Assembly: GCF_030269645.1 (NCBI RefSeq) | Contig: NZ_BSTR01000028.1 | Coordinates: 1-64,000, forward strand | Source of the DNA: Actinokineospora sp. NBRC 105648 | GTDB lineage: Bacteria; Actinomycetota; Actinomycetes; Mycobacteriales; Pseudonocardiaceae | Direction: 5' to 3' | Length of the DNA: 64,000 bases | Shown here: positions 47,750 through 57,175 of the stretch, one piece after another | Layout: the number at the start of each line of letters is the position of its first letter | How positions within the stretch are numbered: the stretch's first letter is position 1 | Translations under genes and position numbers: made by a program | The notes under the pieces: model-generated | What the model was told of the DNA's origin: nothing | Database searches by the model: none | What the model saw: the letters and a program-made list of their open reading frames with translations, nothing else

Positions 47750-48294
47750 CGCTGGTCCCTGGGTTTGCGCGTGGACAGCCACGCGAACAGCACGAGCGCC
47801 GCGGCGCCGCCGAGCACGCTGACCATCGAGCCGAGCAGCGTGTGGCCCCAGTAGTAGCCGCGCTCGGTGCCCAGCCAGTCGATCAGGCCGACCAGCGTCA
47901 GCACCCGCAGCTGGTTCACCAGGACCACCGCCAGCGCGGCGATCCCGAGCGCGACCAGCACCCGCCCGGTGATGGCGGGCCGCAGCGCGATCATCACCGC
48001 GCCGATCACCAGCAGTGGCAGCACGAGGAACGCCGAGGTGCACTCCGGGCTCATCCGCAGCCCGAACGCGTGGTCCGTGCCGAGTCCGAAGTAGACGGAT
48101 TGGCGCTGCGGCGCGAGGTAGACCCCGCCGGCGGTCGTCAGCCGCAGGATCCCGCTCGCCAGGGTCATCTCCGCGGTCCGGTAGACCCGGTTCCCGATCA
48201 CCAGCGCGGCCGCCAGCGCGACCAGCACCACCACCGCGAGCCGGGCGGTGGGCGTGCTCCGGCGTGGTACCGGCAGTGATCCGGCGAGGGCCAC
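47746..48294 (-). CDS. Exosortase/archaeosortase-family transpeptidase
   Basis: A 182-residue multi-pass membrane protein. The family triad is visible: Cys85 in MSPECTSAFLVLP, Arg130 in VLVNQLRVLTL and His151 in YYWGHTLLGS. These replace the C-terminal helix of target proteins by an anchor in known members. GTG 48294 has GGAG seven bases upstream. It is coupled to a GT2 gene. The best candidate target is the divergent protein at 48589, which ends in a PMPLASG motif, a helix and RRR. Confidence 0.83.
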   Translation of the reverse strand: MALAGSLPVPRRSTPTARLAVVVLVALAAALVIGNRVYRTAEMTLASGILRLTTAGGVYLAPQRQSVYFGLGTDHAFGLRMSPECTSAFLVLPLLVIGAVMIALRPAITGRVLVALGIAALAVVLVNQLRVLTLVGLIDWLGTERGYYWGHTLLGSMVSVLGGAAALVLFAWLSTRKPRDQR

Positions 48295-48588
48295 CGTTGC
48301 TCCGTCCGTTCCGCGCGCCGTTCACTCGACGCGTCGGACTCATCATCGGCTCCCCTACGGCCGAGTCTGCATCGCTGAAAAGGGTGATGTCGAAAGTGGA
48401 TAACTCCACACTCCGTTAGCGGATACCTACTTTGGGTCGGTACCGATGGCATGAGCCACACGATCGGGTTGGAGCTCGTTTCATGTGTCGATTCAGGCTC
48501 GTTGGAGGCGATACGCAAACGCAAGCCCCGGTCCGGCTCCCGCCTTGGCGGAATCGATGAGCCGGTGCCAAAACCCCATGGAGGATTG
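48295..48588. promoter_or_regulatory. Divergent promoter region of the exosortase pair and the choice-of-anchor-P gene
   Basis: About 290 bases between divergent genes. GGAGG at 48580 serves the plus-strand gene. AT-richer stretches lie near 48400-48430. No specific element can be assigned. Confidence 0.4.
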
Positions 48589-49341
48589 ATGCACAAGCCA
48601 ATGGTGCGTCGCGGCGGGCTGGTCGGCGTCATCGCCGCCGCCGCGTTGCTCGCGGGCGCGCTGCCCGCGTCGGCAGCTCCGGGTGACGGGTCGGCGTTCG
48701 TCGCCGACGCGAGCCTGACGCTGCTCGGGAACCCGGCTGTCGACGTGGGGCCACTGGCCCCGAGCAACACCAGCGGGCCGACCAGTGCGCAACTGGCCTC
48801 GCTCAACATCCCCGGCGTCGTGACGGCGGGCATCGTGAACAGCAGTGCCACCCTGGACGAGGACACCGGTGTGGTGAGCTCGCACGCCGACCTCACCAAC
48901 GTCGGCCTCACCCTCGCGGCGCTGGGCAGCATCGGCGCCATCAACGTCGACTGCACCGGGGCCACCGATGGCAACACCGGGTCCACCTCGCTGGCCAACG
49001 TCGCGCTGGCGGGTGTCACGGTGCCGGTGAACCCGGCCCCCAACACGGTGATCGCCGTGCCGCCGGGCCCGATCCCGCCGCCGCTGCTCTCGATCACGTT
49101 CAACGAGCAGATCACCAACCCCGACGGCAGCCTGACCGTCAACGGTGTGCACGTGCGGCTCAACGCGCTGCTCGGCACCGGTGACCTGGTCCTGGCCAGT
49201 GCCACCTGCGGTCCGGCCGCCGCGCCGATGCCGCTGGCCTCGGGCGCGGGACTGTGGCTCGGCGTGGGGCTGCTCGGCCTGATCGCCGTACCCGCCGGGA
49301 TCAGCGTGGTCCGCAGGCGCTCGGCCCAGGCGACCGGCTGA
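48589..49341 (+). CDS. Choice-of-anchor-P-like surface protein with a C-terminal sorting signal
   Basis: A 250-residue exported protein. Signal peptide (LVGVIAAAALLAGALPASA), then a beta-rich domain paralogous to that of the gene at 45723 (LLGNPAVDVGPLAPS, then NLTV-like strands and LLSITFNEQITNPDG). The C-terminus has PMPLASG, a membrane helix (GLWLGVGLLGLIAVPAGI) and VVRRR, the tripartite layout of an exosortase substrate. It is divergent from the exosortase gene, which makes the two a likely enzyme-substrate pair. ATG 48589 follows GGAGG. It is followed by a 52-residue gene 18 bases later. Confidence 0.83.
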   Translation: MHKPMVRRGGLVGVIAAAALLAGALPASAAPGDGSAFVADASLTLLGNPAVDVGPLAPSNTSGPTSAQLASLNIPGVVTAGIVNSSATLDEDTGVVSSHADLTNVGLTLAALGSIGAINVDCTGATDGNTGSTSLANVALAGVTVPVNPAPNTVIAVPPGPIPPPLLSITFNEQITNPDGSLTVNGVHVRLNALLGTGDLVLASATCGPAAAPMPLASGAGLWLGVGLLGLIAVPAGISVVRRRSAQATG

Positions 49342-49359
49342 GGTAGAGGAGGTCAGCGC

Positions 49360-49518
49360 GTGTACCGAGCTCCTACCGGAGGCGCCGTCGGCGGCAGCGC
49401 CGGTCTGGCCATGACCGGTGCCGACGTCGGCTGGTGGATCGCCCTCGGGATCGCCCTGCTCGTCACCGGGGTACTCCTGCTGCACGCGAACCGTCGCAGG
49501 CAGCGGTCGACGCACTAG
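49360..49518 (+). CDS. 52-residue LAMTG membrane miniprotein
   Basis: GTG 49360 has AGAGGAGG eight bases upstream, an excellent ribosome binding site. The 52 residues read: a short Gly/Ala-rich N-terminus, LAMTG at about residues 16-20, a membrane helix (WWIALGIALLVTGVLLL) and HANRRRQRSTH. This is almost nothing but a sorting signal of the LAxTG type. There is no classical signal peptide. It may be a remnant of a larger wall protein, a sortase decoy or regulator, or a small membrane protein in its own right. It follows the choice-of-anchor-P gene in the same operon. Confidence 0.72.
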   Translation: MYRAPTGGAVGGSAGLAMTGADVGWWIALGIALLVTGVLLLHANRRRQRSTH

Positions 49519-49531
49519 GTCGACCAGTCCG

Positions 49532-49577
49532 AAGTGGACCCCCGGGCGCCGTCCCGCGGCGCCCGGGGGGTCCACTT
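49532..49577 (+). terminator. Very strong hairpin between the miniprotein gene and wecB
   Basis: AAGTGGACCCCCGGGCGCC at 49532-49550 pairs with GGCGCCCGGGGGGTCCACTT at 49558-49577. It starts 13 bases after the miniprotein stop and ends 25 bases before wecB, so it probably ends the surface operon. Confidence 0.8.
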
Positions 49578-49602
49578 CCCCACCGCGACCTGGAAGGCCG
49601 CA

Positions 49603-50883
49603 ATGCACAACGAGATCCTGTTGCTGGTCGGGACCCGGCCGGAGGCGGTCAAGGCCGCCCCGGTGGCGCTGGCGCTGGGCAGGCACCGGCGGCTGCGCCC
49701 CGCCATCATCCACAGTGGACAGCACCGGGGCATGGTCGAGCAGGCGCTCGCGCCGTTCGGCCTGACCCCGGCCGAGGTGCTCACCGTCGAGCGCCGCGCG
49801 GGCGAGCAGGCCGAGCTGGTCGCCGCGCTGCTACCCGCCCTCGACGGCGTGCTCGCCCGCCGCGCGCCCGCGGCGCTGGTGGTGCAGGGCGACACCACGA
49901 CCACCCTCACCGGTGCGCTGGCCGCGTTCTGGCGCGGCATCCCGGTGGTGCACCTGGAGGCGGGGCTGCGCACCGGCGACCTCGCCGCCCCCTTCCCCGA
50001 GGAGGGCAACCGGCAGATGGTCGCCCGGATCGCGTCCCTGCACCTGGCACCCACGGCCGACGCCGCCGAGGCGCTGCGGGCCGAGGCGATCCCGGCCGCG
50101 TCGGTCGTGGTCACCGGCAACACCGTGGTCGACGCGGTGCGCCACATCGCCGCCGCCGACCGGCCCGCCGTCAACCCCGCGCTGGCGTGCCTTGAGGCCG
50201 ACCTGGACGCGGGCGGCGGGCGGCTCGTGCTGGTCACGGTGCACCGCCGCGAGTCCTGGGGCGCCCCGCTGACCGAGGTCCTCGGCGCCGTGCGCACCCT
50301 GGCCGACCGCTACCCGGAAGTGCGCGTCGTGCTGCCCGCGCACCCGAACCCCGCGGTGCGCAGGCAGGTCGGCGACGTGCTCGGCGGCCACCCGCGGATC
50401 ACCGTCACCGGTCCGCTGGCCTACCCCGACCTCGTCCGGGTGCTGCGCCGCGCCGAGCTGGTGATCACCGACTCGGGCGGGATCCAGGAGGAGGCGCCCA
50501 GCTTCGGCGTGCCGGTCCTGGTGGCCCGCGCGGTGACCGAGCGGATGGAGGCCGTCCGGGCGGGCTGCGCCTGGCTGGTGGGCACCGACCGGGCGCGCGT
50601 CCTCGACGCGGCCGAGCGCGTGCTGGCCACCGGGATCCGCGTGCCCGCCGACCAGAACCCGTTCGGCGACGGCCACGCCGCCCGCCGCGCGTGCGCGGCG
50701 ATCGACCAGCTGCTCGCCACTCAGCCCACGTTCGGCGTCCCCACGAGCCGCACACCCGCGACGCCGAGGACGCCCAGCGCCGACTCGACGGTGGTCGGTG
50801 ACACGCCCGCGGTCAGGTCGAGCAGCACGGTCGCGGTGAACCCGGCCCGCGTGGCGTCCACCGCGGTGGCCCGCACGCAGTGA
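49603..50883 (+). CDS. wecB: UDP-N-acetylglucosamine 2-epimerase with a C-terminal overrun
   Basis: A 426-residue cytoplasmic enzyme that makes UDP-ManNAc from UDP-GlcNAc for wall or capsular polymers. Motifs: GTRPEAVKAAP, QGDTTTTL, HLEAGLRTGD, FPEEGNRQM, TGNTVVDA, HRRESWG and ITDSGGIQEEAPSFG. Family homology ends near residue 372 (ACAAIDQLLATQP). No stop codon occurs there; the frame runs 54 codons into the antisense of pncA with a Ser/Thr/Pro/Val-rich tail. ATG 49603 follows GGAAGG. It lies beside the GT2/exosortase group, suggesting a role in the same surface glycan. Confidence 0.9.
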   Translation: MHNEILLLVGTRPEAVKAAPVALALGRHRRLRPAIIHSGQHRGMVEQALAPFGLTPAEVLTVERRAGEQAELVAALLPALDGVLARRAPAALVVQGDTTTTLTGALAAFWRGIPVVHLEAGLRTGDLAAPFPEEGNRQMVARIASLHLAPTADAAEALRAEAIPAASVVVTGNTVVDAVRHIAAADRPAVNPALACLEADLDAGGGRLVLVTVHRRESWGAPLTEVLGAVRTLADRYPEVRVVLPAHPNPAVRRQVGDVLGGHPRITVTGPLAYPDLVRVLRRAELVITDSGGIQEEAPSFGVPVLVARAVTERMEAVRAGCAWLVGTDRARVLDAAERVLATGIRVPADQNPFGDGHAARRACAAIDQLLATQPTFGVPTSRTPATPRTPSADSTVVGDTPAVRSSSTVAVNPARVASTAVARTQ

Positions 50884-51293
50884 TCGGTGGCGATGCCCAC
50901 GACGTCCACCGCGTCCACGCCGTGCGCGCGCAGCCAGTCGGTCAGCGAGACCTCGGCCGGGCCGACACCCTCGAACCCGGAGTACGCGGCGGCGTAGGCG
51001 CCCTTGGAGAACACCGCCTCGATCGGCGCCACGTCCAGCGACGGGTGGAACGACGCGCCCGCGGTGCCGACCACGCAGTGCACCGGCCAGCTGTCGACGT
51101 AGTCCGGGGTGTCGCTGAAGTGCGGGCCGGGGTCGATGTGGAAGTCCCGGGTGGCCACCACGTGGTCGTACCCGGTGGCGGTCATGTGCGCGCTGACGGC
51201 CTCGGCCACCGCGGCGCCGCCCGCGACCGCCAGCGAGCCGCCCTCGCAGAAGTCGTTCTGCACGTCGACGACGATCAGTGCCTTCTTGGTCAT
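50721..51293 (-). CDS. pncA: Nicotinamidase
   Basis: A 190-residue cysteine hydrolase that deamidates nicotinamide to nicotinate. The catalytic triad is Asp in IVVDVQNDFCEGG, Lys in AVFSKGAYA and Cys in GIATDHCVRATA. ATG 51293 overlaps the pncB stop by four bases, so it is made together with the next enzyme of NAD salvage. Its last 163 bases are overlapped, antisense, by the wecB frame. Confidence 0.94.
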   Translation of the reverse strand: MTKKALIVVDVQNDFCEGGSLAVAGGAAVAEAVSAHMTATGYDHVVATRDFHIDPGPHFSDTPDYVDSWPVHCVVGTAGASFHPSLDVAPIEAVFSKGAYAAAYSGFEGVGPAEVSLTDWLRAHGVDAVDVVGIATDHCVRATAVDATRAGFTATVLLDLTAGVSPTTVESALGVLGVAGVRLVGTPNVG

Positions 51294-52588
51294 GCCTGCT
51301 CCTGGACCGGGTACACGGTGGGGATGGCCGGCTCGCCCGCGGAGAGCTTGAGGCCCTCCCACGGCAGGCTGACCAGGCCCTGGCGGACCCGGTTCCTACT
51401 GTCCTCCAGGGTGGGCAGTCCGGCCACCGGCCTGCCACCGCGCAGGAGGGGGATCTGCAGCAGCCGGTCGTGCTCGCCGAGCTCGGGGGCGACCCCGCGC
51501 TCGAGGTAGACGACCTCCTCCAGCGCCGTGCCGGTCGGCTTGTGCGTGCGCAGCGCCAGCTTGCGGCCGCCCCGCGACTCCTTGTGCGAGCTGCGCTTCT
51601 CCACCGGCCGCCCGTCCACCTCGACCAGCTTGTAGACCATGCCCGCGGTCGGCGCGCCGGACCCGGTGACCACCGAGGTGCCCACCCCGTAGGCGTCCAC
51701 CGGCTCGGCCCGCAGCGCGGCGATGGCGTACTCGTCCAGGTCGCCGGACACCACGATCCGGGTGTCCCGGGCGCCGAGGCCGTCGAGCTGCTCGCGGGCC
51801 TGGCGGGCCAGCACGCCCACGTCGCCGGAGTCGATCCGGATCGCGCCCAGCCCGGTGCCCGCCACCTCGACGGCGGTCGCGATGCCCCGGGTGATGTCGT
51901 AGGTGTCCACCAGCAGGGTGGTCCCGGTGCCCAGCGCGGCGACCTGCGCCTCGAACGCGGCCCGCTCGCTGTCGTGCAGCAGCGTGAACGCGTGCGCGCA
52001 GGTCCCGGCGGTGGGGATGCCGAAGGTGCGCCCGGACTCCAGGTTGGACGTGGTGGCGAAGCCCGCCAGGTACGCCGCCCGAGCCGAGGCCACCGCCGCG
52101 TGCTCGTGGGTGCGCCGGGAGCCCATCTCGATGATCGGCCTGCCGTTGGCCGCGCCCGCCATCCGCGCCGCCGCCGAGACGATCGCGCTGTCGTGGTTGA
52201 GGATCGACAGGACCAGCGTCTCGAGCACCACCGCGTCGGCGAAGGTGCCGGTGACGGTCAGGATCGGGGAGCCGGGGAAGTACAGCTCGCCCTCGGCGTA
52301 GCCGTCGACGTCACCGGCGAAGCGGTAGTCGGCCAGCCAGGCGATCGTGTCCTCGTCGACCACCCGGTGCTCGCGCAGGTGGCGCAGCTCGTCGTCGCCG
52401 AAGCGGAACTCGCTGATCGCCTCGACCACCCGGGCGGTCCCACCGACCACGCCGTAGCGGCGGCCGGTGGGCAGCCGCCGGGCGAACGCCTCGAAGACGC
52501 AGCGGCGCTCGCCGGTGCCGCTGCCCAGCGCGGCGGCCAGCATCGTCAGCTCGTAGTGGTCGGTCAGCAACGCGGTACTCACACCCAT
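51290..52588 (-). CDS. pncB: Nicotinate phosphoribosyltransferase
   Basis: A 432-residue enzyme that makes nicotinate mononucleotide from nicotinate and PRPP. It starts MGVSTALLTDHYELTML, and has MGSRRTHEHAAVAS and LVDTYDITRG in the core, with VSGDLDEYAI near the phosphoribosyl site. With pncA directly downstream it forms a two-step salvage operon. ATG 52588 follows a TAGGCT box by 8 bases with no Shine-Dalgarno sequence, so it is likely leaderless. The M. tuberculosis counterpart in this gene order is pncB1 (Rv1330c). Confidence 0.95.
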   Translation of the reverse strand: MGVSTALLTDHYELTMLAAALGSGTGERRCVFEAFARRLPTGRRYGVVGGTARVVEAISEFRFGDDELRHLREHRVVDEDTIAWLADYRFAGDVDGYAEGELYFPGSPILTVTGTFADAVVLETLVLSILNHDSAIVSAAARMAGAANGRPIIEMGSRRTHEHAAVASARAAYLAGFATTSNLESGRTFGIPTAGTCAHAFTLLHDSERAAFEAQVAALGTGTTLLVDTYDITRGIATAVEVAGTGLGAIRIDSGDVGVLARQAREQLDGLGARDTRIVVSGDLDEYAIAALRAEPVDAYGVGTSVVTGSGAPTAGMVYKLVEVDGRPVEKRSSHKESRGGRKLALRTHKPTGTALEEVVYLERGVAPELGEHDRLLQIPLLRGGRPVAGLPTLEDSRNRVRQGLVSLPWEGLKLSAGEPAIPTVYPVQEQA

Positions 52589-52595
52589 GCCACGA

Positions 52596-52601
52596 AGCCT
52601 A
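52596..52601 (-). promoter_or_regulatory. -10 box TAGGCT, leaderless start of pncB
   Basis: Read on the minus strand, the box ends 8 bases before ATG 52588. Confidence 0.5.
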
Positions 52602-52704
52602 GGCGGCCATCGATTGGCCCGGTCGGGCACGATCGGTGATCGGGTACTCCGAACGAATGAAGATCCGCCGGTCCGGACGAAACCGGCCATGCCACCATTG
52701 ACCC

Positions 52705-53004
52705 ATGACCGCAGCCGTCGACATGGAGCAGACGCAGGCATCGCCCGCCGGTGCGGAGGTCGTGTCCGAGGACCGGCCCTGGCAGACCGTCGTCTGGAAC
52801 GACCCGGTCAACCTGATGTCCTATGTGACCTACGTCTTCCAGAAGCTGTTCGGCTACAGCCGGGACCAGGCGACCAAGCTGATGCTGGACGTGCACCACG
52901 AGGGCAAGGCGATCGTGTCCTCGGGCAGCAAGGACAAGGTCGAGGCCGATGTCGCGCGACTGCACGCGGCGGGCCTCTGGGCGACGATGGAACACACCTC
53001 GTGA
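52705..53004 (+). CDS. clpS: ATP-dependent Clp protease adaptor ClpS
   Basis: A 99-residue adaptor that delivers N-degron substrates to ClpC/ClpA. It has [20 protein letters not shown], with the NDPVN loop, and [12 protein letters not shown], which contain the ligand-binding residues. The extended acidic N-terminus is usual. Divergent from pncB; the stop overlaps the DUF2017 gene by four bases (GTGA). Confidence 0.96.
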   Translation: MTAAVDMEQTQASPAGAEVVSEDRPWQTVVWNDPVNLMSYVTYVFQKLFGYSRDQATKLMLDVHHEGKAIVSSGSKDKVEADVARLHAAGLWATMEHTS

Positions 53005-53561
53005 AACCGTGGAAGCGCAAGGGCGAGAAGGTGCTGGCCGACATCGACCAGCAGGAGGCGGCCGTCCTGCGCGGCCTGGTCTCCCAGATCGACGACATGC
53101 TGCGGGCCCGGGTCGAGGACGCGCCGCAGGACGAGCTGGCCGAGCTGACCGGGATCCGCACCGGTCCCTCCACCTCGCCCGACGACCCGATCCTGTCCCG
53201 GCTGCTGCCGGACTTCCACCGCCTCGACGACGACAACCCGAGCAAGGCCGACCTCGACTCGGCCGCCATGCTGCGCTCGCTGCACGAGCCGACGCTGCTC
53301 GACCTCAAGACCGGCGTCGCGGGCGTGGTGCTCGACACCTGCCCGATGTACGGCGGCGGCATCCGGCTCACCCTGGAGCAGGCCGACGCGTGGCTCTCCG
53401 CGCTCAACGACGTGCGGCTGGCGCTCGGCACCGCGATCGAGGTCACCGAGGACATGCCCGACGAGCTGCCCGAGGACGACCCGCGCAGCCCGCACCTGGC
53501 CGTCTACCACTGGCTCACCTGGGTGCAGGAGTCGCTGGTCCAGGCGCTGTCCGCGCCGTGA
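53001..53561 (+). CDS. DUF2017 family protein
   Basis: A 186-residue protein always found beside clpS in actinobacteria. It reads [21 protein letters not shown] near the start, [17 protein letters not shown] in the middle and [25 protein letters not shown] near the end. It is the counterpart of Rv1332. Coupled by GTGA overlaps to clpS upstream and to the P1 peptidase gene downstream. Function unknown. Confidence 0.87.
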   Translation: MKPWKRKGEKVLADIDQQEAAVLRGLVSQIDDMLRARVEDAPQDELAELTGIRTGPSTSPDDPILSRLLPDFHRLDDDNPSKADLDSAAMLRSLHEPTLLDLKTGVAGVVLDTCPMYGGGIRLTLEQADAWLSALNDVRLALGTAIEVTEDMPDELPEDDPRSPHLAVYHWLTWVQESLVQALSAP

Positions 53562-54505
53562 ACGCGATCACCGACGTCGGCGGGGTGCTCGTCGGGCACC
53601 ACCACCGGGTCGGTGACGGCTGGGCGACCGGCACCACGGTCGTCCTGCTGCCGGAAGGCACGGTCGGCGGGGTCGACGCCCGCGGCGGCGCGCCGGGTAC
53701 CCGGGAGACCGATCTCTTGGCGCCGGAGAACCTCGTCGACCGCGTGGATGCTGTTTGCCTGTCCGGCGGCAGCGCGTACGGGTTGGCTGCCGCAGACGGG
53801 GTGATGCGGTGGCTCGGTGAGCACAACCGCGGCTACCGCGTCGGTCCGGAGCCGCACGAGGTGGTGCCGATCGTGCCCGCCGCCGTCCTGTTCGACCTGC
53901 CGCGCGGCGCCTGGGGCAACCGCCCGGACGCCGAGTTCGGCTATGCCGCGTGCGCCGCCGCCACCGGGGGTCCGGTCGCCGAGGGCAGCGTCGGCGCGGG
54001 TACAGGCGCCCGGACGGGTTCACTCAAAGGGGGGATCGGCACGGCGAGTGCCCGGGTGGGTGACGTCACGATCGGGGTGATCGCCGCAGTCAACGCCCGT
54101 GGTGAGGCCGTCGACCTGGGTACCGGCGCCTTCTGGGCCACCGGCACGCCAGGGGAGCTGCCACCGCCACCAGGGTGGGCGGTAGAGCTGGGCGAGCGGT
54201 CGAGCGACCTCAACACCACCATCGGCGTTGTCGCTACCGACGCCCTCTTGACCAAGTCCCAGTGCAAGCGGTTGGCCATGTCCGCCCAAGATGGACTGGC
54301 ACGCGCTATCCGCCCCGCACACTCCCTCTTCGACGGTGACACCGTCTTCGCCGCCGCGACCGGTGCGCGTCCGGTGAACGGTTTGGGCGAGCTGGACACC
54401 CTCTACATGACCGCCGCGGACGTGTTCTCCCGCGCCGTCGCGCGCGGTGTCCTGGCCGCCACCACCGTGGGTGACCTGCGCTCATACCGCGACGCGTGGT
54501 CCTGA
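53558..54505 (+). CDS. P1 (DmpA/NylC-type) family autoprocessed peptidase
   Basis: A 315-residue N-terminal-nucleophile hydrolase. GSLKGGIGTASARVG and the later DLNTTIGVVATDALLTKSQC match this family; the Asn-Thr bond in DLNTTIG is the expected self-cleavage site with Thr as nucleophile, as in NylC. The early DVGGVLVGHHHR and CLSGGSAYGLAAADGVM are also conserved. It corresponds to Rv1333, which precedes mec in mycobacteria. GTG 53558 overlaps the DUF2017 stop. Natural substrate unknown; aminopeptidase or amide hydrolase. Confidence 0.9.
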   Translation: MNAITDVGGVLVGHHHRVGDGWATGTTVVLLPEGTVGGVDARGGAPGTRETDLLAPENLVDRVDAVCLSGGSAYGLAAADGVMRWLGEHNRGYRVGPEPHEVVPIVPAAVLFDLPRGAWGNRPDAEFGYAACAAATGGPVAEGSVGAGTGARTGSLKGGIGTASARVGDVTIGVIAAVNARGEAVDLGTGAFWATGTPGELPPPPGWAVELGERSSDLNTTIGVVATDALLTKSQCKRLAMSAQDGLARAIRPAHSLFDGDTVFAAATGARPVNGLGELDTLYMTAADVFSRAVARGVLAATTVGDLRSYRDAWS

Positions 54506-54546
54506 CGTGCGACCTCTCACAGACTGGGAGGGGCGCACTCACCCAG

Positions 54547-54552
54547 TAGGAT
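54547..54552 (+). promoter_or_regulatory. -10 box TAGGAT, leaderless start of mec at 54560
   Basis: The box ends 8 bases before GTG 54560 and overlaps an upstream ATG (54551) that is therefore unlikely to be used. Confidence 0.5.
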
Positions 54553-54559
54553 GGGTTCC

Positions 54560-55012
54560 GTGCTGACGATCCGCCGGGACCTCGTGGAAGCGATGGTGGC
54601 CCACGCCCGCCGCGACCACCCCGACGAGGCGTGCGGCGTGCTCGCGGGCCCCGAGGGGTCCGACCGCCCCGAGCGCTTCATCCCGATGCTCAACGCCGCG
54701 CGGTCGCCCACGTTCTACGAGTTCGACTCCGCGGACCTGTTGAAGTTGTACCGCGAGATGGCCGCGAACGACGAGGTGCCGGTGGTCATCTACCACTCGC
54801 ACACGGCCACCGAGGCCTACCCGTCGCGCACCGACGCGAAGATCGCGCAGGAGCCGTACGCGCACTACGTGCTGATCTCCACCCGCGAGCCGGACAGCCA
54901 CGAGCTGCGCTCGTTCCGGATCGTCGAGGGCGTCATCACCGAGGAGCCGGTCGAGGTCGTCGAGTCCTACCGGTTCGCCCACACGGGTCCGGACGACGTC
55001 CCCGAGCAGTGA
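54560..55012 (+). CDS. mec: Mec-type JAMM metalloprotease of the CysO cysteine pathway
   Basis: A 150-residue zinc hydrolase. The JAMM residues are Glu in DEACGVLAGP and His-X-His-(10)-Asp in YHSHTATEAYPSRTDAK. In M. tuberculosis Mec (Rv1334) cleaves cysteine off the CysO C-terminus. The CysO encoded here ends GGAR, so Mec may also trim the final two residues before thiocarboxylation. GTG 54560 is chosen from the -10 box. cysO follows by 79 bases. Confidence 0.93.
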   Translation: MLTIRRDLVEAMVAHARRDHPDEACGVLAGPEGSDRPERFIPMLNAARSPTFYEFDSADLLKLYREMAANDEVPVVIYHSHTATEAYPSRTDAKIAQEPYAHYVLISTREPDSHELRSFRIVEGVITEEPVEVVESYRFAHTGPDDVPEQ

Positions 55013-56359
<1,347 letters not shown>

Positions 56360-56377
56360 CCACCGGACTGGTGCGGC

Positions 56378-56383
56378 TAAGTT
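56378..56383 (+). promoter_or_regulatory. -10 box TAAGTT, leaderless start at 56390
   Basis: The box ends 7 bases before GTG 56390. Confidence 0.5.
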
Positions 56384-56389
56384 GTGCCC

Positions 56390-56851
56390 GTGATCGAGGT
56401 ACACCGGACCGGGCGCATCCCGGCACCTGTCGAACAGGTGTGGTCGGTGGTGTCGGACGCCCGACGCGCATCGGACTGGTTCAGCTTCGCCGAGCGCACG
56501 GACGTGCTCTCCGGCGCGGGCAAGGGCGAGAAGCGCCGCCAGTACGGGCGTTGGGGGCGACGGACCTCGGAGATCGACCAAGAGGTCATCGAGTTCGCGC
56601 CCCCGCTCTCGATCGCCTGGAAGCACACGGCTGAGCGGATGGACGGGAAACCCGCGCCGGTCTTCGCCTCGGCATCGGTGTTCCGGATCGACCTGGAGGC
56701 CGATGGTGAGGAGACGGTGGTGCACTTGCGGACTCAGCAGTTGCCCGCTGATGGGTTGAAGCGGATCGCCATGCGGGTGTTCGGGAACTCGGATATCTCG
56801 CGGCGGATGGAGGAGTCGCTGATCCGGCTCGTTCGCGCTGTCTCTTCTTGA
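56390..56851 (+). CDS. SRPBCC-family (START-like) protein
   Basis: A 153-residue helix-grip protein. It opens VIEVHRTGRIPAPVEQVWSV and has DWFSFAERTDVLSG and WKHTAERMDG, as in polyketide cyclase/START-like SRPBCC domains that bind hydrophobic ligands. It has its own leaderless promoter and is inserted between cysM and the rhomboid gene, which are adjacent in M. tuberculosis. Function unknown. Confidence 0.83.
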   Translation: MIEVHRTGRIPAPVEQVWSVVSDARRASDWFSFAERTDVLSGAGKGEKRRQYGRWGRRTSEIDQEVIEFAPPLSIAWKHTAERMDGKPAPVFASASVFRIDLEADGEETVVHLRTQQLPADGLKRIAMRVFGNSDISRRMEESLIRLVRAVSS

Positions 56852-56922
56852 TGCTGCTGCTGTGGTTGGCGTCTTGTTGTCGTCTTTTGGTTGCCGTCTT
56901 CGTTGCCCGAGTTACAAGCGGG

Positions 56923-57062
56923 GCTCGATCTAGTGAACTCACTTCGCGCGGGGCCCCTAGAGCACCGCGGTGGCGAAAAAAGGGCGGGTGAAGGGCATCC
57001 CCACCACACGGCAAGTTTAGCGGTACTCCTCCCCCACACGAAGCGAGTCCACTAGATCGAGC
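56923..57062 (-). repeat. Inverted-repeat element, type A, reverse orientation
   Basis: Read on the minus strand: arms GCTCGATCTAGTGG / CACTAGATCGAGC, inner arms GGAGTACCGC / GCGGTGCTCT, centre TAAACTTGCC and a T6 run. Four outer and two inner positions are imperfect, and all six are G opposite T on this strand. A flank repeat (GTTGCCGTCTTCGTTGCCC as written on the plus strand) lies at its plus-strand left side. Confidence 0.92.
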
Positions 57063-57175
57063 ATCCGTAGCGGGTGTTGCGTTCCAGCGTGGTCGGCCTC
57101 ACCGCTGCGGTTTGGTGGGCGCTAGGCAGGTGGGTTGAAGTTCTCGAATCGCTTTTTCTCGGCCCCCACTGACGT

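Noticed and set aside
47750-48409. Long N-terminal extension of the GT2 frame
   Set aside because: The extension is antisense-like composition over the exosortase gene; the GTG at 47749 overlaps the exosortase stop and begins the GT2 homology.
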